A stretch of DNA of 64,000 bases. It comes from Bifidobacterium breve (GTDB taxonomy: Bacteria; Actinomycetota; Thermoleophilia; Solirubrobacterales; Solirubrobacteraceae). The notes under the pieces were generated by a model that was given only the letters and a program-made list of their open reading frames with translations, did no database searches and had not been told where the DNA came from. The position numbers and the translations under genes were made by a program. The stretch's first letter is position 1, and each line of letters opens with the position of its first letter. Of the stretch, positions 8,063 through 15,531 are shown piece by piece. The DNA lies in the NCBI GenBank assembly GCA_945878865.1, contig CAMCUD010000021.1, forward strand, positions 1 through 64,000, in the 5' to 3' direction.

Positions 8063-9526
8063 TCAGGAGGTCTTGAGGGTGAACGTCGCCGTCATCGCCT
8101 TGGCGACGGCGCCGTCCGTGCCCGTTGCCCGGGCCGTGACGCGGTAGACGCCGGGCGCAAGGGAGCGCTTGGCCGAGATCCGGCCGCCGAAGCGCACGCT
8201 GTGCTCACCGGCGGTCGTCACCTTCACGGAGAAGCCGCCCCGGACCGGGGTGAAGTACCGGCAGCGCTTCTTCGTGGCGTTCTTGCGCGTCAGCTTCACG
8301 CAGGACGTGCCGACCTTGCGGCCCGTCGCGGCCTTGGCGAACGTGAACCGCACGGTCGCCGGCTTCGTCACGGTGAAGCGGAACTGGCCGCCGGACCTCA
8401 CGAGCTTCGGCAGCAGCGACGTGCGGCGGACCGACGCGCTCGCCGACAGCTTCGTGATGGCGGTCTGCACTTCGGTCGTCGGCGGCACCGTCGTGGGCGG
8501 CGTGGTCGTCGTCGGGGGCGGCGTGGTCTGCGGGGCGGGCGCCGAGACCCCCGTGATCCGCGCGACCTTCTTCGCCGTCTCCAGGCCGACCCACAGCGTG
8601 TCGTTTGCGCCCTTGGCGATCCGGCGCGGGCCGGAGTTCGCTGAGAGCGGGAGCGTGGTGAACGCGCCGTCGGCCGTCACCCGCGCGACGTCGTTGCCGG
8701 CGAACCGGGCGATCCAGTACGCGGCGTCGTTGGCGTAGACGATGCCCTCCGGGTCCTTGCCGGTCATCACCGCGCCGCCGGTGACCGAGGTCGGGCCGAG
8801 CGCGGCGCCGCCGGTGATGAAGCCCATGTCGCGCGGCTTGGCGGCCGGTGCGGTGAACGCGATCTGGTTGCCCGGCCCGGCGGCGACCTGCCGCGCGCCG
8901 TTGGTGTTGTCGGTGTCGACGCCGACGAACGACGACGCGCCAGCGGTCGTCACCCGCGTGACCCGCTGGGTGCCGAAGCTCGCGAGGTACAGCGCGCCGT
9001 CACCGCCGGAGGCGATGCCCTCCGGGATGCCCATGCCGGCGACCGGGACCTGCGTCGACGTGCCGTCGGACGGCTTGATCTTCACGACCTTGTCGGTGCC
9101 GCCGGTCCACAGGTTGCCGTCGCTGCCGAGCGTGATCGCTTTCGAGTCGACCCCGGTGGCGGCGAAGTTCTCAGCGCCCGCGGGGTTCGCCGGCAGGAAC
9201 CGCGAGACGGCGGCCGTTCGCGTGACCCACAGGTACGTGCCGTCACTGGCGATGCCCGAGGCGTCCTGGAGATTGGCGACGTTGTAGCCGGTGACGGTCC
9301 CGTCCGGCGTGATCTTCGCGATGTCGTCGCCGTTGGACGCGCCCTGGATCGGGACCCAGATGTTCCCGTCCGGGCCCTGCGTGAGGTACTTCGGCGTGCC
9401 GTTGCCGGGGAGGGCGAACTCGCCGGCCACGGCTGGGGCGGCGTGCGCCGGTCCGGCGGCGGCCAGTGCAGCCGCGAGCGTCGCGGCGAGGCCGAGCGTG
9501 GTGGTGCGGATGCGCGAGCTGGTCAT
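8063..9526 (-). CDS. Exported NHL/Vgb-like beta-propeller with basic C-terminal domain
   Basis: 487 residues from ATG 9526, at the start of a signal peptide (MTSSRIRTTTLGLAATLAAA, cleavage near AHA-AP). An upstream in-frame ATG at 9565 gives only a 13-residue hydrophilic extension. Residues about 35-310 are a six-bladed virginiamycin-B-lyase-like propeller (LTQGPDGNIWV, LGSDGNLWTGG, SGGDGALYLASFG). A Thr/Pro linker (PPPTTTTPPTT, about 320-340) leads to a basic beta-sandwich-like C-terminal domain (GGQFRFTVTKPATVRFTFA, two Cys). Catalytic lyase residues are not claimed. The basic end recurs in other exported proteins of this window. Confidence 0.85.
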   Translation of the reverse strand: MTSSRIRTTTLGLAATLAAALAAAGPAHAAPAVAGEFALPGNGTPKYLTQGPDGNIWVPIQGASNGDDIAKITPDGTVTGYNVANLQDASGIASDGTYLWVTRTAAVSRFLPANPAGAENFAATGVDSKAITLGSDGNLWTGGTDKVVKIKPSDGTSTQVPVAGMGIPEGIASGGDGALYLASFGTQRVTRVTTAGASSFVGVDTDNTNGARQVAAGPGNQIAFTAPAAKPRDMGFITGGAALGPTSVTGGAVMTGKDPEGIVYANDAAYWIARFAGNDVARVTADGAFTTLPLSANSGPRRIAKGANDTLWVGLETAKKVARITGVSAPAPQTTPPPTTTTPPTTVPPTTEVQTAITKLSASASVRRTSLLPKLVRSGGQFRFTVTKPATVRFTFAKAATGRKVGTSCVKLTRKNATKKRCRYFTPVRGGFSVKVTTAGEHSVRFGGRISAKRSLAPGVYRVTARATGTDGAVAKAMTATFTLKTS

Positions 9527-9578
9527 GCAAGGAGTGTCCTCCTGTCCAGCTCGGGCGTCTGTCAAGTGCGCGACAGAC

Positions 9579-10358
9579 TCAGCTGCAGCCGGTGATCCCG
9601 CCGTCGACCGGGATGATCGCCCCCGTCAGGTAGGCGCCGGCCTTCGAGGCGAGGAACAGCGTGGCGCCGACGATGTCGTCCTCCTCGCCGATGCGTCCGA
9701 GCGGCACGGTCGACGCGACCATCGCGCGGCTCTCCTCGCTCTGGAGCATGAACGCCGTCATCTTGCTCTCGAACGGGCCCGGCGCGATCGCGTTGACCGT
9801 GATCCCTTCGCCCGCCAGGCGCTTGGCGAGATGACGGGTGAGCATGTGGACGGCGGCCTTGCTCGCGCTGTAGCTGTAGTTCTCCGTCAGCGGCGTGCGC
9901 AGCCCGTCGATCGAGCCGATGTTGATCACGCGCGCGCCGTCGGCGGCCCGCAGCGGCTCGAGCAGGGCCTGGGTGAGGTTGAAGATGCCGCGGACGTTGG
10001 TGTCCATCACCCGGTCCCACGCGTGGTCGGGGAACTCGCCGAGCGGCGCGCCCCAGGTCGCGCCCGCGTTGTTGACGAGCAGATCGAGCTTGTCGACCTT
10101 CCCGCTCACGGCCGCGGCGAGCGCCAGACAGCCCTCCTCGGTCGACAGGTCGGCCGGGATCGCACTGGCCGCGCCGAACTGCTTGAGCTCGGCGACGGCC
10201 TCCTCGCACGCGTCGGCCTTGCGCGAGGAGATGATCACCTCGGCGCCCGCGCGCACGAGGCCGCGGGCGATCATCAGGCCCACGCCGCGGGAACCGCCCG
10301 TGACAAGGGCGGTGCGGCCGTGGACGGAGAAGAGCTCGGACGGATGGGTCGAGGACAT
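9579..10358 (-). CDS. Short-chain dehydrogenase/reductase
   Basis: 259 residues from ATG 10358; a GTG-led extension to 10403 has no support. Classical SDR motifs: TGGSRGVG cofactor loop (about 18-25), NNAGA (about 92-96), catalytic Ser in NIGSIDG, Tyr and Lys in YSASK (about 158-162), and the C-terminal IPVDGG. The Arg and Lys after strand 2 (SSRKAD) favour NADPH. The substrate is not predictable. It is divergent from the large PQQ/lectin gene, with a 109-bp gap holding both promoters. Confidence 0.92.
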   Translation of the reverse strand: MSSTHPSELFSVHGRTALVTGGSRGVGLMIARGLVRAGAEVIISSRKADACEEAVAELKQFGAASAIPADLSTEEGCLALAAAVSGKVDKLDLLVNNAGATWGAPLGEFPDHAWDRVMDTNVRGIFNLTQALLEPLRAADGARVINIGSIDGLRTPLTENYSYSASKAAVHMLTRHLAKRLAGEGITVNAIAPGPFESKMTAFMLQSEESRAMVASTVPLGRIGEEDDIVGATLFLASKAGAYLTGAIIPVDGGITGCS

Positions 10359-10467
10359 GGAGGCGACCCTATCCGCCGGATGAACCGGATTCGCGCGCAC
10401 CAATGCTCAGCAGACGTGGAAGCACACCGGCGCCTGCGATATACCGTCTCGGTCCCTGGGAGGTCCT

Positions 10468-13400
10468 CTGCTCCGCCTGCGCGTCCCGCTGCTGCCTGTC
10501 ATCGTCGCCCTCGCGACCCTGGTCGCGTGCGCGCCTGCGCGCGCGGCGACGCTGCCGTCGGGCTTCTCCGAGCGCAGCGTCGTCACCGGGTTGTCGATGC
10601 CGACCGCCGCGGCGTGGACGCCGGACGGCCGGCTCCTCATCACCGAGAAGGCCGGGCTGGTCAAGCTCGCCGATCCCGGACAGACGACCGCGCGCACGAT
10701 CCTCGACCTGCGCTCCGTGGTCCACAGCTACTGGGACCGCGGGCTGCTCGGCATCGCCGTCGACGGCCAGTTCGCGACGAACCCCTACGTCTACCTGCTG
10801 TTTACGTACGAGATGAACCCGGCCGATCCGGACCGGTTCGGCGAGATGACCTCCCAGCTGCGCCGGTACCGGCTGACCGCCGCGGGGGACCTCGTCGACG
10901 GCACGCCGATCCTCGGCACGTTCACCGGGTCGCTGTGCCCGGCGCCGTCGAACGCCGTGGACTGCATCCCGTCGGAGGGCGACTCGCACTCCATCGGCAG
11001 CGTGAGGTCGGCCGCCGACGGGACGCTCTTCGTCGGCTCGGGGGACGCGGCGAGCTACTCGAAGGTCGACCCGCTCGCGCTGCGGACGTACGACGAGCAG
11101 AGCCTGGCCGGCAAGATCGTGCACATCGACCGAACCGGCCGCGGGCTCGCCGGCCACCCGTTCTGCCCGGGCGAATCCGACCTGTCGAAGGTGTGCACGA
11201 AGGTCTTCGCCAAGGGCTTTCGCAACCCGTTCCGCTTCGAGCTGCTGCCCGGCGACGCGGGGCTTGTCGTCGGCGACGTCGGCTGGAGCGAGCACGAGGA
11301 GGTCGACCTCGTCCGGACGGCCGGGGGGAACTACGGCTGGCCCTGTTACGAGGGCACCGCCCGCACCAGCGGCTATGACGCCTACGCGCAGTGCACCGCC
11401 GAGTACGCGAAGGAGGGCACGGCGCTGGCCGACCGCCAGCCGAACTGGACGTACGATCGCGCGGGCCAGGACGCCGCGGTGGTGGGCGGGCCTGTCTATC
11501 CCGGAGGCACGTATCCCGCGGGATACAGCGGCAGCGTGTTCGTCGCCGACTACGCGCAGCAGTGGATCAAGCGCCTGACGCTCGACGGCTCCGACCGCGT
11601 GACGGCCGTCGCCTCCTTTGCGACCGACTGGTCCGGCGTCCAGCTGCTGCTCACGCCGGCCGGAGATCTCGCGTACGTGTCCTTCGGGACAGGCGCCGAC
11701 GGCAGCGGATCGATCAAGGCGATCTCGTACGGCACCGGCAACCGCGCGCCGACGGCGAAGGCCGCTGCGACCCCGTCCAGCGGTGGGGCGCCGCTCACCG
11801 TGCGCCTCTCCTCGTCGGGCTCGAGCGACCCCGACGGAGACGCGCTCGCGTACCGCTGGACCTTCGGCGACGGATCGGATCCGAGCACCGACCCGGCCCC
11901 GCAGCACGTCTACAGCGCGCCGGGCACGTACACCGCGACGCTCACCGTCGACGACGGCCGCGGGCAGGCCGCCACCGACACCGTGCGCATCACGGTCGGC
12001 AATGACCCGCCGACGCCGAGGATCTCGGCGCCCGCGGCGGGTGCGACGTTCCGCGCGGGGGAGGTCGTCGACCTCGCCGGCGGCGCCACGGATCCGGAGA
12101 CGGGCGCTTTGTCCGCCGACGCGCTGACCTGGCGGGTGACGCTGCATCACTCCGCGCACACCCACCCGATCCTCGAGGTCGCGGGTACCGCGAGCCCGAA
12201 GTTCCGCGCGGTCTCCGACCACGACGCCGACAGCTGGTACGAGGTCGTGCTGACGGCGACCGATCCGACGGGCCTCAGCGCGAGCACCACGCTGGAGCTG
12301 CGACCCGAAACGATCTCGCTGCAGATCACCAGCACGCCGAGCGGCGCCCCCGTGACGTATGCGGGCCGGTCGCGGACGACGCCGGTCGCCCAGGACGCGG
12401 CCGTGGGCTTCAAGACCTCCGTCTCGGCGGCGCAGCGGTTCGTCAAGGACGGGCGGGTCTGGGAGTTCGCGGGCTGGTCGGACGGCGGCGAGCGCCTGCA
12501 CGACCTCACGATCCCGGCGGGCGCGCTGTCGCTGAAGGCGACGTACACCGATGCGGGCGCCGCGACGGGCGCCCTGGTCGCGAGCGCGGCGACGACGGCG
12601 TTCGGCACGGTGGCCCCGGGCGACAGCGCGACGAAGACAATCACGCTGCGCAACTCCGGCACGACGCCGGTCACGATCACCGGCTCGACGCTGCCCGGCG
12701 GCCAGTTCGCGCTCGACAGCCCGCTGGCGACCGGCACGGTCATCCCCGCCGGCGGCCAGCTCTCCCGCACGGTCACCTTCACGCCGACCGAGCTCGGGGA
12801 GGTCCAGGCCCGGTGGCGGGTGGCCGCCGACGACGGCAGCATCGTCTCGGCCGACCTCACCGCCGCGGGCGCGATCCCCGGGATCACGGACGCGCGGTGG
12901 AAGCGCGCGGGGGAGGCGAAGGTCTCCGGCGCGACGCTCGACCTGCAGACCGTCGCGCGCGACCGGCGCGGCACGTCATTCTGGCCCGTGCCCGTCGACG
13001 CCCGCCGGCTCGACGCGACGTTCGACGCGCTCATCACCGGCGGGACCGGCGCGGACGGCATGGCGCTCGTCCTCGCCGATCCCGCGCGCGGCGCGACCGC
13101 GACGTCCCTGGGCGCCAGCGGCGGCGGGCTCGGCTTCGCCGGGATCCCCGGCTGGGGCGCGGCGCTGGCGACGTGGGCGAACAACGGCGTGAACGGGCCG
13201 TTCGCCGGGATCACCGACGGCGCGGCCGCGGGCTCGTCGCTGCTGCGCTGGCTGGCGACGACGCAGAACGTGCCGGCGCTGCGCTCGACGACGCCGAACC
13301 GTGTGCGGGTGCAGATCGTCGACGGCGCGATGCGGGTGTCGATCAACGGGGTGCAGCGGGTCACCGCTCCGGTGGCGCTTCCCGATCGGGTGCTCGTCGG

Positions 13401-15438
13401 GTTCTCCGGCGCGACGGGTGGCCGGACTGATCGCCACGCGGTGTCGAACGTGACGATCGGCGGAGCGCCGGGCCCGGCGCTGCCGCCGCCTGACGGAACG
13501 GGCGGCGGGACGACGCCGGCCGAGCCGCCTTCGCTGCGGATCACGAACACCGTCGTCGCGCCGCCGGGCTCGGCGCAGGAGGGGACGTCGGTGCGGATCG
13601 CCGGCACGTGCCCGGCGACGGTCGGGCCGCTGACGATCGCGTCGGGCGCCTCGGCGGCGCCGTCGCTGGGCAGCGCCGCCGCCGGCGCGACCTGCGCGCT
13701 CCAGCAGGACGCGCCCGCGGGTGACGGGTGGTCGACCACGGTGGCGGTCAACGGCGGCGAGCCGCAGGCGCTCACCGTGACCGGCGGCGTGCTGAAGGTC
13801 CCATCGTTCGCGCTCAAGGAGGGGCCCAACACCGTCGTGCTGACGAACCGCTGGCAGCCACCCCTGGCGGGCCCGTCGGTGCCCGATCCGTCGGCGGGCG
13901 GCTGGACGCTGAACGGCAGCGCGTCGGTCGCGGGCGGCGCGCTCCAGCTCACGCCGCCGACGCAGGACGTCAAGGGCAGCGCGTTCTGGCCGCAGACGGT
14001 GGCGACCGACGGCCTCGTCGTGTCGTTCGACGCGACCGTCGCCGACGGCACGGGCGCGGACGGGATGGCGATGATCCTGGGTGACCCGTCGCGCGGGGCG
14101 GTGCCGTTGTCGCTGGGCGGCGGGGGCGGCAGCTTCGGCTTTGGCGGGGTCCCCGGCTGGGGTGTCGCGCTGGGCGCCTATCCGAACGGGACGCAGACGA
14201 CGGGGAACTTCATCGGTCTCTCCGATGGCGCGCAGGCCGGGGCGTGGCAGACGCTGAGCTGGCTGCAGACCTCGTCGCTGCTGACGCCGCTGCAGAACAC
14301 GACACGGCGGGTGCGCGTCGCGATCAGCGCCGGCGTCGTGACGGTCTCGCTGGACGGCGTCACCGTCCTGTCCAGGGCGGTCACGCTCCCGAGCCGTGTC
14401 CTGCTCGGCTTCAGCGCGGCGACCGGTGGGCTGACGAACCGCCACACGGTGCGTAACCTCGCCGTCAGCGGTGCGGGGACCACGCCGACGCCACCCGCCG
14501 CGGCGACGCTGCGCGTGCGCAGCACGGTCGTGGCGCCCGCCGGCTCCTCGGAGGCGACGACCGCGGCGGCCGTCAGCGGGTCGTGCCCGAGCGCGTTCAC
14601 CACCAGCGTCCCCGCGGGCGGCAGCACGACCCCCGCGCTCACCGGTGCGACCGAAGGCGTGTCCTGCGCGGTGGCGCAGACCGCACCGACCGGGACGGGC
14701 TGGGCGACGACGGCGTCGGTCAACGGCGGGCCCGCGCAACCGCTCACCGTGTCGGGCGGCGTTCCCGCGTTTACGCTGAAGGCGGGCGAGAACACGGTCG
14801 CCTTCGCCTCGACGTACACGCCGCCCGGGGGCAGCGCCGTCCCTGACCCGTCAGCCGGCGGCTGGACGCTCAATGGCAGCGCGTCGGTGACCGGAGGGTC
14901 GTTGCAGCTGACGCCCGCCGCGGAGGACGTCAAGGGCAGCGCGTTCTGGCCGCAGACGGTGGCGACCGACGGCCTCGTCGTGTCGTTCGACGCGACCGTC
15001 GCCGACGGCACGGGCGCGGACGGGATGGCGATGATCCTGGGTGATCCGTCGCGTGGGGCGGTGCCGTTGTCGCTGGGCGGCGGGGGCGGCAGCTTCGGCT
15101 TTGGCGGGGTCCCTGGCTGGGGTGTCGCGCTGGGCGCCTATCCGAACGGGACGCAGACGACGGGGAACTTCATCGGTCTCTCCGATGGCGCGCAGGCCGG
15201 GGCGTGGCAGACGCTGAGCTGGCTGCAGACCTCGTCGCTGCTGACGCCGCTGCAGAACACCACGCGGCGGGTGCGCGTCGCGATCAGCGCCGGCGTCGTG
15301 ACGGTCTCGCTGGACGGCGTCGCCGTCCTGTCCAGGGCGGTCACGCTCCCGAGCCGCGTCCTGCTCGGCTTCAGCGCGGCGACCGGCGGGCTGACGAACC
15401 GCCACACGGTGCGCAACCTGAGCGTGTCGACCGCCTGA
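10468..15438 (+). CDS. Giant secreted PQQ-dehydrogenase-like, PKD and triple lectin-like protein
   Basis: 1656 residues. No ATG, GTG or TTG follows the in-frame stop at 10381 until TTG 10585, past the signal peptide. CTG 10468 has GGGAGG at 10458-10463 and starts a good signal peptide (MLRLRVPLLPVIVALATLVA, then CAPARA), so I place the start there. Domains: soluble aldose/PQQ sugar-dehydrogenase propeller (about 30-425, with GGNYGWPCYEG near 285), PKD (about 427-513), a Big-like segment, a HYDIN/choice-of-anchor domain (about 700-800), then three ConA/L-type lectin-like domains (about 810-997, 1137-1333, 1457-1654), the last two separated by a DUF5979-like segment. A carbohydrate-binding and oxidising role outside the cell is inferred. 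The last two lectin units are nearly identical in DNA. Confidence 0.88.
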   Translation: MLRLRVPLLPVIVALATLVACAPARAATLPSGFSERSVVTGLSMPTAAAWTPDGRLLITEKAGLVKLADPGQTTARTILDLRSVVHSYWDRGLLGIAVDGQFATNPYVYLLFTYEMNPADPDRFGEMTSQLRRYRLTAAGDLVDGTPILGTFTGSLCPAPSNAVDCIPSEGDSHSIGSVRSAADGTLFVGSGDAASYSKVDPLALRTYDEQSLAGKIVHIDRTGRGLAGHPFCPGESDLSKVCTKVFAKGFRNPFRFELLPGDAGLVVGDVGWSEHEEVDLVRTAGGNYGWPCYEGTARTSGYDAYAQCTAEYAKEGTALADRQPNWTYDRAGQDAAVVGGPVYPGGTYPAGYSGSVFVADYAQQWIKRLTLDGSDRVTAVASFATDWSGVQLLLTPAGDLAYVSFGTGADGSGSIKAISYGTGNRAPTAKAAATPSSGGAPLTVRLSSSGSSDPDGDALAYRWTFGDGSDPSTDPAPQHVYSAPGTYTATLTVDDGRGQAATDTVRITVGNDPPTPRISAPAAGATFRAGEVVDLAGGATDPETGALSADALTWRVTLHHSAHTHPILEVAGTASPKFRAVSDHDADSWYEVVLTATDPTGLSASTTLELRPETISLQITSTPSGAPVTYAGRSRTTPVAQDAAVGFKTSVSAAQRFVKDGRVWEFAGWSDGGERLHDLTIPAGALSLKATYTDAGAATGALVASAATTAFGTVAPGDSATKTITLRNSGTTPVTITGSTLPGGQFALDSPLATGTVIPAGGQLSRTVTFTPTELGEVQARWRVAADDGSIVSADLTAAGAIPGITDARWKRAGEAKVSGATLDLQTVARDRRGTSFWPVPVDARRLDATFDALITGGTGADGMALVLADPARGATATSLGASGGGLGFAGIPGWGAALATWANNGVNGPFAGITDGAAAGSSLLRWLATTQNVPALRSTTPNRVRVQIVDGAMRVSINGVQRVTAPVALPDRVLVGFSGATGGRTDRHAVSNVTIGGAPGPALPPPDGTGGGTTPAEPPSLRITNTVVAPPGSAQEGTSVRIAGTCPATVGPLTIASGASAAPSLGSAAAGATCALQQDAPAGDGWSTTVAVNGGEPQALTVTGGVLKVPSFALKEGPNTVVLTNRWQPPLAGPSVPDPSAGGWTLNGSASVAGGALQLTPPTQDVKGSAFWPQTVATDGLVVSFDATVADGTGADGMAMILGDPSRGAVPLSLGGGGGSFGFGGVPGWGVALGAYPNGTQTTGNFIGLSDGAQAGAWQTLSWLQTSSLLTPLQNTTRRVRVAISAGVVTVSLDGVTVLSRAVTLPSRVLLGFSAATGGLTNRHTVRNLAVSGAGTTPTPPAAATLRVRSTVVAPAGSSEATTAAAVSGSCPSAFTTSVPAGGSTTPALTGATEGVSCAVAQTAPTGTGWATTASVNGGPAQPLTVSGGVPAFTLKAGENTVAFASTYTPPGGSAVPDPSAGGWTLNGSASVTGGSLQLTPAAEDVKGSAFWPQTVATDGLVVSFDATVADGTGADGMAMILGDPSRGAVPLSLGGGGGSFGFGGVPGWGVALGAYPNGTQTTGNFIGLSDGAQAGAWQTLSWLQTSSLLTPLQNTTRRVRVAISAGVVTVSLDGVAVLSRAVTLPSRVLLGFSAATGGLTNRHTVRNLSVSTA
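13964..14466 (+). repeat. Lectin-domain repeat, copy 1
   Basis: This roughly 500-bp segment matches 14924-15426 at an exact offset of 960 bp with about ten base differences, most of them silent. The flanking parts of the 960-bp unit are clearly diverged. Confidence 0.9.
14924..15426 (+). repeat. Lectin-domain repeat, copy 2
   Basis: Second copy of the segment at 13964-14466. Long stretches, such as 14941-15000 and 15121-15240, are identical to the first copy, pointing to recent duplication or gene conversion. Confidence 0.9.
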
Positions 15439-15531
15439 GCGCGCCGGTACTGGACGAGAGTCCGAGCCGGTACTGGGGATGCGCCAGCATGCCACGACCG
15501 CCGATACGGATGTCAGGCGTTCCACCCGCCC

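Noticed and set aside
10369-12501. A 710-codon minus-strand frame overlapping the giant PQQ/lectin gene
   Set aside because: The plus strand here encodes a coherent PQQ-dehydrogenase-like propeller and PKD domain. The minus-strand product is low-complexity and Arg/Ala-rich, without any domain.
12147-15011. Long minus-strand frames antisense to the lectin repeats
   Set aside because: They repeat because the sense DNA repeats, and encode Ser/Pro/Val-rich sequence without motifs.
13964-15426. The repeat pair as a transposon or insertion sequence
   Set aside because: The copies are in frame inside one gene, lack inverted terminal repeats and encode lectin-like domains, so tandem domain duplication is the simpler reading.
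15442-15478. Short direct repeat GCCGGTACTGG after the giant gene
   Set aside because: Only two copies of about 11 bp, no pairing arms and no gene link, so it is likely chance.
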